Positions 54,102 through 62,868 of a DNA stretch of 64,000 bases are shown piece after piece. Origin of the DNA: Luteolibacter sp. SL250 (GTDB lineage: Bacteria; Verrucomicrobiota; Verrucomicrobiia; Verrucomicrobiales; Akkermansiaceae); contig NZ_CP113054.1 of the NCBI RefSeq assembly GCF_026625605.1, positions 558,001-622,000 of the forward strand, given 5' to 3'. Made by a program: the position numbers and the translations under genes. The notes beneath the pieces are model-generated. The model did not search any database, had not been told where the DNA came from, and was given only the letters and a program-made list of their open reading frames with translations. Each line of letters begins with the position of its first letter. Position 1 is the first letter of the stretch.

Positions 54102-55487
54102 TCAGGGTTCTTGCCGCGGGTGGAGACGCTGGTTCTCCCTCAGGCCGGATGGATCGAGGATCACCCATTCACCAGGGAGGATGCCCTGGTCGATGCGGTG
54201 GAGATTTTCCCGGTTGCCGGAGGAGACAACCTGCCTGCGGGACGCGCGTTTTGTGTCCGGATCACAGACCCACACCGCGCCTTCCTTCAGCGCGCTGTCC
54301 GGGACGTAGACCGCGACGGAGGTCGCTTCACCGGAGGGGCCGGATACCGTCGCGGTATCCAGGAATTCGACACGGCAGAGCATCTCCGGCCGCAGGCGGT
54401 CATCCGGTGCGGTGATGCGCACCTTCGCTTGCAGCGTGTTCCGCTGGAGATCCGCCTCTCCGGTGATGCGGGTCACCTCGCCTTCGAAGATCTGGTCCGG
54501 CAGCAGGTTGCAGCGCACCTTTGTCTTCTGGCCCACGCTGAGTCCCGCGGCATCCGCCAATGGCACATCCACCCGCACCTGGAGGTGGGCCGGATCGTAA
54601 AGCACCGCGATGGTCGAGCTGTCCTCCTCCTCCATGATCAGCATTTTCTTCTGTCCGGGGGCGGCGGTCAGCCTGAGCACCCGTCCATCGACGGGCGCGG
54701 TGATGCGGGTGCGGGAAAGCGTGAGCTTCGCCTTCCCCAGCGTTGCTTCGGCGGTGTGGACTTTCGCCTGCATCGCCGCCGCCTCGTAGGCGATCTTCGT
54801 CAGTTGGTGGGTCATCTCCTCGATCTTCGCCTTGCGGGCGGTGAGGGCGGACTGGCGGCGGGAGTTCTCGAACCGGGCGTTGATCCGCTCCAGTTCCACG
54901 GCGCTCGTCTCCGCTTGCTCGAACCTGCGGAGCCGTTCCGCCGCTTCGTCCGCATTCGCCTGGTCGGCGGCCTGGCCGGCTCTTTCCGCCTCCAGTTGCG
55001 ACAGGATGATCTGCGTGTTCGCGCAGTGCGCGTCGAACTCGGCCTTCGCCATTTCATGTCCGGCGGTGGCTTCCGCCACTTCCAGCTTGGCGTCCGCATC
55101 GATCAGGGTGGCCAGCAGATCCCCTTTCTTCACCTGTTGGCCTTCCAGGACGTTCACCTGTTCCACCACCCCATCGGTCAGGGAAGTGGCCTTGGTCGGC
55201 AGGGGATCCGGCTCGATCCAGCCGGACGCCTGGAAAAGCATCCTTCCGGATTTCGTGGGAGCAGGGGAGGCTGCGGAGGATTTCTCCTCGACCGCGATCG
55301 CCGGAGTGACCCGCACGGCGGTCGCCGGGACCAGCCGGTCACGGAAGAGAAGAAGGAAAAGGAGCGCGAAGCCCGCCAGGATGGCCAGCGGGAGGAGCAG
55401 GGCGGTGCGGCGCGCACGGGCGGCTCCGCCGGCCTCAGGCGCCGCCGGTTGGCTCAGTGTGGAAAGTTGGGAATGGATTTCAGACAT
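54102..55487 (-). CDS. Periplasmic adaptor protein (MacA/HlyD family) of the efflux system
   Basis: This 461-residue protein has a membrane helix (LLPLAILAGFALLFLLLF, about 31-48) and then the adaptor organisation. The lipoyl half reads FQASGWIEPDP and VNVLEGQQVKKGDLLATLID, a long coiled-coil hairpin follows (about residues 140-265), then the lipoyl return TRITAPVDGRVLRL and the beta-barrel YDPAHLQVRVDVPLADA. It connects the inner-membrane ABC transporter to an outer-membrane channel, which is not encoded here. Together with the ATPase and two permeases it forms a MacAB-like tripartite system. Confidence 0.88.
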   Translation of the reverse strand: MSEIHSQLSTLSQPAAPEAGGAARARRTALLLPLAILAGFALLFLLLFRDRLVPATAVRVTPAIAVEEKSSAASPAPTKSGRMLFQASGWIEPDPLPTKATSLTDGVVEQVNVLEGQQVKKGDLLATLIDADAKLEVAEATAGHEMAKAEFDAHCANTQIILSQLEAERAGQAADQANADEAAERLRRFEQAETSAVELERINARFENSRRQSALTARKAKIEEMTHQLTKIAYEAAAMQAKVHTAEATLGKAKLTLSRTRITAPVDGRVLRLTAAPGQKKMLIMEEEDSSTIAVLYDPAHLQVRVDVPLADAAGLSVGQKTKVRCNLLPDQIFEGEVTRITGEADLQRNTLQAKVRITAPDDRLRPEMLCRVEFLDTATVSGPSGEATSVAVYVPDSALKEGAVWVCDPDTKRASRRQVVSSGNRENLHRIDQGILPGEWVILDPSGLRENQRLHPRQEP

Positions 55488-55568
55488 GAAGTCGCTGGGA
55501 GAATGATGAAACGAAGCCGTTTCCGGAACAACGGATACGGGGTGGACAGGAGGAAAATCCCGTACGTT

Positions 55569-55958
55569 TCAGATCAACAGCGACCGATGGGTCAGATAAA
55601 GCCGCGCCGGTTCCCCGGGTGGGGCACGGTCACGGGAGGAGGCATTCAGGCAGAATGTCACGCCGGTCTCCACCGGTTCCGGTAGGGAAAAGGACGGCAG
55701 CAGCACCGCGAACAGGGCCGGGAGTGACGGCTGGTGGTCCGGATGAACCCCATCCGGCACCACTTTGGCGGTGGCCACACAAGAGGAATCCGCCGGAGCT
55801 TTTTCATCCGGACAATGGGAGCAGTCCTTCTTCTGGCCGCAGCAGTCATGGGCCATGAACGACTGCGTGCGCGTGCAAAAACGCTGCGGTGATCCGGCCG
55901 CGGGCAGAACCAGCCCGAGGATCAGGAGCATGAACAACGCTTTCAGGCGGCGGGCCAT
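55569..55958 (-). CDS. Cys-rich secreted protein at the head of the efflux operon
   Basis: This 129-residue protein has a signal peptide (RRLKALFMLLILGLVLPAAG) and a mature part containing CTRTQSFMAHDCCGQKKDCS and HCPDEKAP, ending in a C-terminal ARLYLTHRSLLI stretch. Proteins with this Cys/His spacing and C-terminal tail are found next to heavy-metal efflux genes in several phyla, so metal binding is a reasonable guess but not demonstrated. It is the first gene of the operon, 81 bases before the adaptor. ATG 55958 gives the signal peptide. Confidence 0.65.
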   Translation of the reverse strand: MARRLKALFMLLILGLVLPAAGSPQRFCTRTQSFMAHDCCGQKKDCSHCPDEKAPADSSCVATAKVVPDGVHPDHQPSLPALFAVLLPSFSLPEPVETGVTFCLNASSRDRAPPGEPARLYLTHRSLLI

Positions 55959-56044
55959 CGCAGAACGGCTAGCACGGAATGGGATGGAACGCAAGAACCG
56001 GATATCGGCTTGCCGGGGCGGGCGGACGGGGCGAAACAACGGGC

Positions 56045-56686
56045 ATGGCGATTGCGGCGGTATTGTTCGATTTCGATGGGGTGCTCGTGGACACGGAGTG
56101 GGCGATCTATGATGCGTGGCACCGCACTTTTATTTCAAATGGTCATCCGCTGCCGCTGGAAATCTACACCCAGTGCATCGGATCGGACTTCGCTACCTGG
56201 TCGCCGAAGACGCACCTTGAGGAACTCACCGGCAGTTCGTTCGACTGGCATGACCTCGACCGGCGGCGCCAGGAGGAGATCGTCCGTGACCTGGCGGATG
56301 AGGGGCCCATGCCCGGTGCCGTGGCATTGCTCGGAAAGCTGAAGGCACGGGGCATCCGTACCGCCGTGGTTTCCAGTTCCTCCCACCACTGGGTGGACGG
56401 CTGGCTGGAGCGGCTGGACCTCACGGGCTGGTTCGAGACGGTCGTCTGCCGCGGGGATGCGGAGCGGATCAAGCCCGCGCCGGACCTCTATCTGGAAGCC
56501 GTCCGCCGGCTTGGTCTCGCGGCGGAGGAATGCCTCGTCATCGAGGACTCCCTCAACGGCATCAAGGCGGCGAATGCGGCGGGCATCCCCGTCTGGGCGG
56601 TGCCGAACCGCGTCACCGCCTGCCTCGACTTCTCCCTGGCGACGCGCGTCTGCGCCTCACTGGACGAAATCGCGGCCGCCTTCTGA
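56045..56686 (+). CDS. HAD-family hydrolase, beta-phosphoglucomutase-like
   Basis: This 213-residue protein has the HAD motif VLFDFDGVLVDTE, the cap segment after it (AIYDAWHRTFISNG), motif II VVSSSSHHWV, motif III RIKPAPDLYLEAVRRLGL and motif IV VIEDSLNGIKAANAAG. The VDTE and KPAPD motifs are those of the beta-PGM/gph subgroup; it may act as a sugar phosphatase or phosphoglycolate phosphatase. The start ATG 56045 is the family start; the frame opens at 55979. Convergent with lptB. Confidence 0.87.
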   Translation: MAIAAVLFDFDGVLVDTEWAIYDAWHRTFISNGHPLPLEIYTQCIGSDFATWSPKTHLEELTGSSFDWHDLDRRRQEEIVRDLADEGPMPGAVALLGKLKARGIRTAVVSSSSHHWVDGWLERLDLTGWFETVVCRGDAERIKPAPDLYLEAVRRLGLAAEECLVIEDSLNGIKAANAAGIPVWAVPNRVTACLDFSLATRVCASLDEIAAAF

Positions 56687-56689
56687 GGC

Positions 56690-57454
56690 TCACATGCTGA
56701 AGCCTTCGCCCAGGTAGTATTTCCGGGCGATCGGGTCGTTCACCAGTTCATCGGAGGCACCCTCCAGGATCACGCGTCCGTCATGGATCAGGAACGCCCG
56801 GTCGGTGATGGTCAGTGTTTCCCGCACGGAGTGGTCCGTGATCAGGATGGCCAGGCCATCCTTTTCCCGCAGTTCGCGGACGATCCGCTGGATGTCTTCC
56901 ACCGCGATCGGGTCGATGCCTGCGAAGGGTTCGTCCAGCATCAGCAAAGACGGATCCGTGCAGAGCGAACGGGCGATGGCCAGGCGGCGCTTCTCACCAC
57001 CGGAGAGGGTGATCGCCAACGACTTTTCCAGCTTGGAAATCTTGAACCGCTCCAGCAGGTCGTGCGCCCGCTCGAGCCGTTGTTTGCGGTTCAGGTTCGG
57101 GCGCGTTTCCAGGATGGCCAACAGGTTGTCCAGGACGGAGAGCTTGCGGAAGACCGATTCCTCCTGCGGCAGGTAGCCCAGGCCCAGCCGCGCGCGGCGG
57201 TGCATCGGCAGGCGGGAAATATCGTGGCCGTTGAAGCTCACGGACCCCGCGTCCGGCGGGACCAGCCCGGCGATCATGTAGAAGGAGGTCGTCTTGCCCG
57301 CGCCGTTGGGACCCAGCAGGCCGACGATCTCGCGGGGTTTCACCGAGATGGAGACACCATCCACCACCGCGCGGCCCGAGTAGGTCTTGCGCAGCCCGGA
57401 GGCGAAAAGCAGGGAGTCCTTGGCGTTGGAGCAGGTCGAGCCGGGATCGTGCAT
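56690..57454 (-). CDS. lptB: LPS export ABC transporter ATPase LptB
   Basis: This 254-residue ATPase has Walker A LLGPNGAGKTT (48-55), the LptB-typical YLPQEESVFRKLSVLDNLLA, signature [15 protein letters not shown], Walker B LLMLDEPFAGIDPIAVEDIQ and H-loop ITDHSVRETL. The last two blocks distinguish LptB from other ABC ATPases. It powers LPS transport to the outer membrane. It lies downstream of the LptC/LptA gene by 31 bases in a kdsA-lptC/A-lptB operon. LptF and LptG are not present in the window. Confidence 0.95.
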   Translation of the reverse strand: MHDPGSTCSNAKDSLLFASGLRKTYSGRAVVDGVSISVKPREIVGLLGPNGAGKTTSFYMIAGLVPPDAGSVSFNGHDISRLPMHRRARLGLGYLPQEESVFRKLSVLDNLLAILETRPNLNRKQRLERAHDLLERFKISKLEKSLAITLSGGEKRRLAIARSLCTDPSLLMLDEPFAGIDPIAVEDIQRIVRELREKDGLAILITDHSVRETLTITDRAFLIHDGRVILEGASDELVNDPIARKYYLGEGFSM

Positions 57455-57485
57455 TGGGGAAAATATCAGGCGTTGGGGGAGGGGC

Positions 57486-58808
57486 TCACTTCTTTTTCGG
57501 TGTCGAGAGCATCTGTTCGAACGGAGAGTTGTCCGTGGTGAACGTCATGTCCTTCTTGATGTAGATCCCCGCGTTCGGGTCCATGGCCCGCATCCGGTTC
57601 GCACCCTGGATGATCCATGCCCTGCCACCGCGGAGAACGATGTCGCCGGTGACGAGGTCGTAGCTGAAGTAGCTGGCGCTGGCCATGATCGGCTCCTTGC
57701 CGTCCCTGCCGGGGATCTCGATGACAACCGCTCCGGTGGCGACGATCTTCCGCGGATCGCCGAGGTTCACTCCGCCGAAGTTTCCTTTCTCATCCTTTTT
57801 GCCGGCGTCGGCGGCAGGGGTCTTCTTCGGCTTGTCCGGATCCTCCGGTTTGCGGTCGAAGAAAACCTTCAGCTCGTTCGCACCCTTCAGGTTGATCTGT
57901 GGGTTCTTGACCGTCACGCCCTTCAGATAGACCAGAACCGCGCTGGTTGGAGTCAGATCAGGGTCCAGATAGATGCCTCCGTCGCAGTTGATGATCGTGG
58001 CTTCATCACCGGCCTTGATTTCCGGAGGGCTGGGAAGCTCCACCTTTCCCGCGGGCGCGGCATCGTTTGCGGCCAGCAGGTCCGCTTCCTCGAGGAACCG
58101 GGCGGTCGCCTTGTTCGCCTCTTCGGACGCCTGGAGGATCGAGCGCAGGTCGCCGCGCGCGTTCTTGGTCGCTTCCGCCGCGTCGGCGGCCATGGGCGCG
58201 GCATCGTCCGGCAGTGGGCCGGGAGCCTTGGGCGTCTGCGCGGCGAGCGGGAGGATGGCAGCGCCGAGGAGCGCGGTGACGCGGAACTTCGGCCGGGAGG
58301 AGTTCATGGCGGTGGAGGGTGGGTTGGAAATGGTGGTGGTGGCAGGGCCTTTCAGGAAGCCCTTGTGGCGGTCCAGGGCGTAGATCAGGCCGGTGCCTTC
58401 GGCGACGACCCTTTCGGAGGTGATGACGACCTTTTCATCCGCATGCAGCAGGCTCTTTTTCTGGTCATAGACCGCCTTCATCAGGTTGAGCCGGCCTTTG
58501 ACCGAGCGGTCCGGATTGAATGCCTCGATCGAAACTTTTTTTCCGGAGATGACTTCGGAGGAAACCAGGGTCATTTCCTCGCATCTCAGCACACTGGTGA
58601 GCTTCCGGTACCGGTCATAGCGCGGGAACATCACCTTTTCCAGGATGCTGCCTTCAGGCAGCAGGGAGATCGCCGGGATGGGGGAGGGGTCCTCCGCATC
58701 CGGCTTGCCCGGGAGGAGGGACCGCACGGACCCGGAGCGCGGAGCCTCCTGCGCGGCGAGGAGGCCGGGGAGGAGCAGCAGCAGCAGGGCTGGAAGGGCG
58801 GAGCGCAA
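57486..58808 (-). CDS. LptC/LptA-like LPS transport protein (tandem OstA-type domains)
   Basis: This 440-residue protein starts with a signal peptide (RSALPALLLLLLPGLLAAQ). An LptC/OstA-like part follows (about 45-160: FPRYDRYRKLTSVLRCEEM, GFLKGPATTT). At about 168-192 a second signal-like segment occurs (MNSSRPKFRVTALLGAAI then LPLAAQ). The rest (about 270-440) is an LptA-like beta-jellyroll: GGIYLDPDLTPTSA, VATGAVVIEIP, GDIVLRGGRAWIIQG. An internal ATG at 58307 could start a second protein. The arrangement suggests a fusion of LptC and LptA or an LptA with two tandem modules. It lies between kdsA and lptB. Confidence 0.7.
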   Translation of the reverse strand: MRSALPALLLLLLPGLLAAQEAPRSGSVRSLLPGKPDAEDPSPIPAISLLPEGSILEKVMFPRYDRYRKLTSVLRCEEMTLVSSEVISGKKVSIEAFNPDRSVKGRLNLMKAVYDQKKSLLHADEKVVITSERVVAEGTGLIYALDRHKGFLKGPATTTISNPPSTAMNSSRPKFRVTALLGAAILPLAAQTPKAPGPLPDDAAPMAADAAEATKNARGDLRSILQASEEANKATARFLEEADLLAANDAAPAGKVELPSPPEIKAGDEATIINCDGGIYLDPDLTPTSAVLVYLKGVTVKNPQINLKGANELKVFFDRKPEDPDKPKKTPAADAGKKDEKGNFGGVNLGDPRKIVATGAVVIEIPGRDGKEPIMASASYFSYDLVTGDIVLRGGRAWIIQGANRMRAMDPNAGIYIKKDMTFTTDNSPFEQMLSTPKKK

Positions 58809-58821
58809 AGGAATGGCGGGA

Positions 58822-59637
58822 TCAGTGGGAAGCGTGGTGGATCGAGATCAGTTTGACGAGCAGGTCTTCGATAAATTCGAGCGGGATCTGGTTCGGGCCG
58901 TCGGACATCGCGTTGGCGGGGTCGGAGTGGACTTCCATGAATACGCCTTCCACGCCGGTGGCCACCGCCGCACGGGCCAGCACCGGGGCCAGCACGCCGT
59001 CACCGCCGGTCGCTCCGCCCAGGCCGCCGGGACGCTGGACGGAGTGGGTCGCGTCGAAGATGACCGGCAGGCCTTCCTCCCGCATCCAGTAGAGCGAGCG
59101 CATGTCCACCACCAGGTTGTTGTAGCCGAAGGTGGTGCCCCGCTCGGTGAGGAGGAACTTCTCGCAGCCGAAGGAGCGCAGCTTGTTGGCGATGTTGACG
59201 GTGTCCAGCGGGGCCAGGAACTGCCCTTTCTTCACGTTCACCGCCCGGCCGGTCTTCGCCGCCGCTTCCAGCAGGTCCGTCTGGCGGCAGAGAAACGCCG
59301 GGATCTGCAGCAGGTCGATGTGGGCGGCGGCGATTTCCGCCTGCGCCTCGTTGTGGATGTCCGTGGTCACCGGCACGCCGAGTTCACGGCCGATCTCACC
59401 GAGGATCCGGCAACCTTCCTCCACCCCCGGGCCGCGGAAGGAGGAGATGGACGTCCGGTTCGCCTTGTCGAAGGACGCCTTGAAAATGAAGTGGATGCCC
59501 GTCCGGTCCGCGATCTCCTTGAGAGAACGGGCCATGTCCCAGGCGAATTCCTCCGACTCCAGCGCACACGGGCCGAGGATGAAAAACGGGGCGGGGCCGC
59601 CCACCGGGACGTTGCCGATTTGGAAAGGGGTGAACAT
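58822..59637 (-). CDS. kdsA: 3-deoxy-8-phosphooctulonate synthase (KDO 8-P synthase)
   Basis: This 271-residue enzyme condenses phosphoenolpyruvate and arabinose 5-phosphate to KDO 8-phosphate for the LPS core. The active-site segments are ILGPCALES, FKASFDKANRTS, FRGPG, VTTDIH, IPAFLCRQTDLL and FDATHSVQRPGG. Cys24 in GPCALES is the metal ligand of the metal-dependent class (Asn in the metal-independent E. coli type), so this enzyme is predicted to need a divalent metal. It is the first gene of an operon with the LptC/A and LptB genes. Confidence 0.95.
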   Translation of the reverse strand: MFTPFQIGNVPVGGPAPFFILGPCALESEEFAWDMARSLKEIADRTGIHFIFKASFDKANRTSISSFRGPGVEEGCRILGEIGRELGVPVTTDIHNEAQAEIAAAHIDLLQIPAFLCRQTDLLEAAAKTGRAVNVKKGQFLAPLDTVNIANKLRSFGCEKFLLTERGTTFGYNNLVVDMRSLYWMREEGLPVIFDATHSVQRPGGLGGATGGDGVLAPVLARAAVATGVEGVFMEVHSDPANAMSDGPNQIPLEFIEDLLVKLISIHHASH

Positions 59638-59643
59638 GGATAA

Positions 59644-59671
59644 GTGGCTAGTTTTCAGTTTTCAGTCTGAA
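59644..59671. repeat. Third copy of the GCTAGTTTTCAG repeat
   Basis: GTGGCTAGTTTTCAGTTTTC followed by AGTCTGAA, just upstream of the kdsA start on the - strand. It repeats the arms of the inverted repeats in the atp operon (19782-19887 and 21366-21451), here as a single arm. Confidence 0.6.
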
Positions 59672-59683
59672 GGGAAAGAAGGA

Positions 59684-59944
59684 TCACTCATCTTCCGCAG
59701 CCTCGTAAAGGGGGCGGAGGTTGTTGAGGGCCATTTTGAGAAGTTGGTACTCGGTCGCGGTGAGATTGCCCTGCGTCTTGTTCTCCAGCATCTCGAGCGA
59801 GTCGATCACGGACTTCGCCGCCCGCAGGTTCACTTCCTTCTCCCCGGAAACCGGATTCGGGATCTGTCCCAGGAACAGGCCGGCGTTCTGGGCCTGGAGA
59901 ATGACGAATTCGTTGAATCGGGGGTCCGGTTCGGGGGTGGGCAT
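59684..59944 (-). CDS. DUF1844-domain protein
   Basis: This 86-residue protein matches DUF1844: FNEFVILQAQNAGLFLGQIP, NLRAAKSVIDSLEMLENKT and a C-terminal EYQLLKMALNNLRPLYE. The family is small, soluble and of unknown function, and is widespread in Planctomycetes, Verrucomicrobiota and Deltaproteobacteria. It lies upstream of kdsA on the same strand (gap 46 bases with the GCTAG repeat). Confidence 0.85.
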   Translation of the reverse strand: MPTPEPDPRFNEFVILQAQNAGLFLGQIPNPVSGEKEVNLRAAKSVIDSLEMLENKTQGNLTATEYQLLKMALNNLRPLYEAAEDE

Positions 59945-59981
59945 GGGGGGAATATGAACATCGTTTTGCCGACGTCCAACG

Positions 59982-60284
59982 TCAAAGCTCGGCGTTCCCG
60001 GGAGTCGTGCCGCGCCTTTCCCGGAGCAATTTGACCACGAAGTGCTCGATCACCGTGTCCCGGACCAGCGTCAGGCCGACGGCGATGGATCCCACGCTCA
60101 GCCAGACATCCCAGCGGGGATAGGCCCGGACCAGATGGATCAGGGGGGCGGCGAGCAGCAGGATGCCGAGGATGTAGTACCAGCGCTTCCGGTAAACCTT
60201 CAGTTCCTGGAGGTGGATCTGCTTGCCGGTGGAATACTCCTCTTCCGTGCCACAGAAAAACCACCGGATGAACAGCTTCTTCAT
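59982..60284 (-). CDS. Hypothetical small membrane protein
   Basis: This 100-residue protein has a basic N-terminus, two predicted helices (WYYILGILLLAAPLIHLV and VWLSVGSIAVGLTLV) and a basic C-terminal tail (VVKLLRERRGTTPG). No family recognised. It starts 13 bases after the end of the M16 peptidase gene on the same strand and may be co-transcribed with it. Confidence 0.65.
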   Translation of the reverse strand: MKKLFIRWFFCGTEEEYSTGKQIHLQELKVYRKRWYYILGILLLAAPLIHLVRAYPRWDVWLSVGSIAVGLTLVRDTVIEHFVVKLLRERRGTTPGNAEL

Positions 60285-60297
60285 GGGAGGGGGGGGC

Positions 60298-62823
60298 TCA
60301 GGCGGTGATGGATGAAGGCTCCGGCAGCACCGTGATCCTGACCGGTGCGGCGGACAGCAGCCGGGCGGCGGCTTCCTTCACCTTGTCCGGTTCCAGTGCC
60401 TTGTAGATGGCGGCCTGCTTGCGGAATTGCTCCGCTTCCTGCCCGAACAAAAGGTCCAGTGCGACCTGCCGGGCGGTTGAGGAAGGGGATTGCTGCTGGA
60501 TGGCCAGGCTGCTGAGGACGGTGGCCCGGACCCGGCCGAATGCGGCTTCAGGGATACCGTGTTCGGCGATTTTCCCGATCTCGGTCATCAATTCCCTGCC
60601 GGCGAACTCCGCTTGTTCCGGCGAAGTGGCGACATAGAAGGTGAAGTACCCTGCGTCGAACCCGAGGAACTGGGTGGCACCCACCCGGTAGGCCAGGCCG
60701 AGTTCCTCCCGGATGCGGGTGAACAACGGACCCGCCATATCCGTGGCGTATTCCTGGATCATGGACAGGGCGTAGCGATCCGCGCTGGTGACCGACGCCC
60801 CCGGGAAGCCGATGGTCAGCACCGCTTGCTTCTTCGGCAGGTGTGCGGTGGTTTCCTGACCGGTGGCCGGGGGATTGCCCGGCGGTGTCCAAGCCTCCCC
60901 GGAGGGAAGCCCGGCGAAGGCGGAGGAAAGGATGGATTTCGCCTGCTCCGGGTCGAAGTCCCCGGCGATGGCCAGTGTCATGTTCCGCGCGGTGAAATGC
61001 CGGGCATGGTGGGCCGCCAGATCGGCACGGCCCAGTTGTGGCAGGCTGGAAAGGCTGCCAAGCGAGTCGAAGCCATAGCCCGTCCCTTGGAAGGCGAGCT
61101 GCCGCAGCGTGGCGAATCCGGTGTGAAGGGGATCCTGCAGGGCCTCCTCCAGCGCGGCGAGCTGGCTGGCCTTCTCCCGGGCGATGGAGTCTTCCGGCAA
61201 CGACGGGGAGCAAATGACCTCCGCGAATACCTCCGCGATGGTCCGGAAATCCGGTGCGAGGCCCGCTGCCGCGACCAACAGGGCATTGTTCCCCACACTG
61301 GCTCCGATGGAGGCGCCGATGGATTCCATCGTGCGGGCGATTTCCTCCGCGCTGCGGGTGGCCGTACCCTTCGGCAGGCTGGAGGCCAGCAGTTGGTTGA
61401 TGCCGTTGGTCGCGGGTGTTTCCGACGGCAGTCCGGCGCGGATGGCCGCCTGCAGGTGGATGAGCGGCACCCGGTGGTCCGGCAGCAGCGCGATCTGCAG
61501 GCCGTTGGGAAGGGTGAAGGTCTCGATGGCGGCCTTTGCCTGTGCCGACTTCGAGTGGCGGACAGGTGCGGGAGAGCCCTCCGGGTCCAGCAGGGTGAGC
61601 GTCACGCGCTCCTTGGTCAAGGTGGCCGCCGCGTGGCGGACATCCTCCGCCGTCACCTTCTGGATCTGGGCCAGATAGCGCCGGGTGAAGTCCAGATCAC
61701 GGGTTTCATGCCAGTTGGACGCCAGGTCGGACGCACGGCCGGATGCCGTGGTCAGGGAACGGAACTGGCTGGTGGCGGTCTGCCGTTTGGCCTTTGCCAG
61801 ATCTTCCTCCAGATCCGCGTCCTGGATCAGGGAAAGCTCCCGGTGGATCGCCGTGATAAGGGTATCCCTGTTGTCCACGGCCGCGTCCGCGCTGACGCCG
61901 AAGATCCCTTCCCGGCCGGGACCGGTCCAGGCGTAGGCGGAGATCTCCAAGGCCAGCTCCTGCCGCTCGCGCAGCGCCAGATGGAGCCGGGACGACCGTC
62001 CGCGGCCGAGGATGGCGGCCAGCAGGTCGAACGCGGGGGAGTCCGCATGGTCCAGCGCCGGGCACTTCCATGCCAGGGAGATGCGGCTGGTGGGGATGGC
62101 GAACGTCTCACGGGCGAAGCGCGGGCCGAGCTGCAGGTTGTCCTGCGGCACCACGGGATCCCGCCCGGCGGAAACGGTGCGGTCCGCCGTCAGTTCCGTG
62201 ATCTGCCGCAGCGCTTCCACGGGATCGAAGTCCCCGGAGATGACGGCGAACGCCCGGTCCGGCGTGTAGCGTGTCCGGTGGTAGTCCAGCATGTCCTCAT
62301 GGGTCAGCGTGTCGAACAGATGGCGGTGGCCGATCACCGGGTGGCGCCGCGGGTCACGCGTGAACGCGGTGGAGAGCAGCAGGCGGGTGGACGCGTTGTC
62401 CGGATCATCCAGCCCCATGTCGATCTCACGCCGGATCACGTCCTTTTCCCGCTCGAACTCGGTCTGTGGGATCGTCGGGTAAAATACCAGGCCGGTGAGC
62501 GTTTTGAGGAAGGTGGGCAGGGACTCGGATGGACCGTCGATGTAGTACACCGTGCGGTCGAAGGTGGTGTAGGCGTTCCAGTGCCCCCCGGCGGCCTGCA
62601 CCGTGTCCGCCAGTTCGTCCGCGCTGTAGTCCCGTGTGCCCTTGAAGACCATGTGTTCCAGAAAGTGGGACAGCCCGCTCCCCAGGTGCCGGTCTTCATG
62701 GACGCTGCCGGATTCCACCCAGATCTGGGCGCTGACCACGGGGGCGGCGGGATCCGGATCGAGGATCACCGTGAAGCCGTTCGGCAGGGTGTCTACGGTA
62801 GCGGTGGTGGGCGGGTATTCCAT
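60298..62823 (-). CDS. M16-family zinc metallopeptidase, two-domain (pitrilysin-like)
   Basis: This 841-residue protein has two homologous M16 halves. The first has the inverted zinc motif HFLEH (53-57) and the later Glu in EREKDVIRREIDM. The second half (from about residue 440: TFTLPNGLQIALLPDHRVPL) is the inactive partner without HxxEH, the normal arrangement. It has no signal peptide. Members process peptides or act on periplasmic proteins. The start ATG 62823 (MEYPPTTATV) is used; a longer frame (ATG 62865, or further) would lie against the divergent small gene at 62869. The C-terminus follows LLSAAPVRITVLPE. Confidence 0.87.
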   Translation of the reverse strand: MEYPPTTATVDTLPNGFTVILDPDPAAPVVSAQIWVESGSVHEDRHLGSGLSHFLEHMVFKGTRDYSADELADTVQAAGGHWNAYTTFDRTVYYIDGPSESLPTFLKTLTGLVFYPTIPQTEFEREKDVIRREIDMGLDDPDNASTRLLLSTAFTRDPRRHPVIGHRHLFDTLTHEDMLDYHRTRYTPDRAFAVISGDFDPVEALRQITELTADRTVSAGRDPVVPQDNLQLGPRFARETFAIPTSRISLAWKCPALDHADSPAFDLLAAILGRGRSSRLHLALRERQELALEISAYAWTGPGREGIFGVSADAAVDNRDTLITAIHRELSLIQDADLEEDLAKAKRQTATSQFRSLTTASGRASDLASNWHETRDLDFTRRYLAQIQKVTAEDVRHAAATLTKERVTLTLLDPEGSPAPVRHSKSAQAKAAIETFTLPNGLQIALLPDHRVPLIHLQAAIRAGLPSETPATNGINQLLASSLPKGTATRSAEEIARTMESIGASIGASVGNNALLVAAAGLAPDFRTIAEVFAEVICSPSLPEDSIAREKASQLAALEEALQDPLHTGFATLRQLAFQGTGYGFDSLGSLSSLPQLGRADLAAHHARHFTARNMTLAIAGDFDPEQAKSILSSAFAGLPSGEAWTPPGNPPATGQETTAHLPKKQAVLTIGFPGASVTSADRYALSMIQEYATDMAGPLFTRIREELGLAYRVGATQFLGFDAGYFTFYVATSPEQAEFAGRELMTEIGKIAEHGIPEAAFGRVRATVLSSLAIQQQSPSSTARQVALDLLFGQEAEQFRKQAAIYKALEPDKVKEAAARLLSAAPVRITVLPEPSSITA

Positions 62824-62868
62824 GGATTTCAGCTTGGAGAGGGAGTTGGAGAGGCGTAGAAGCATCCC

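Noticed and set aside
60490..62859. 789-codon + strand frame over the M16 peptidase
   Set aside because: Antisense of a gene with clear HFLEH zinc motif and two M16 domains.
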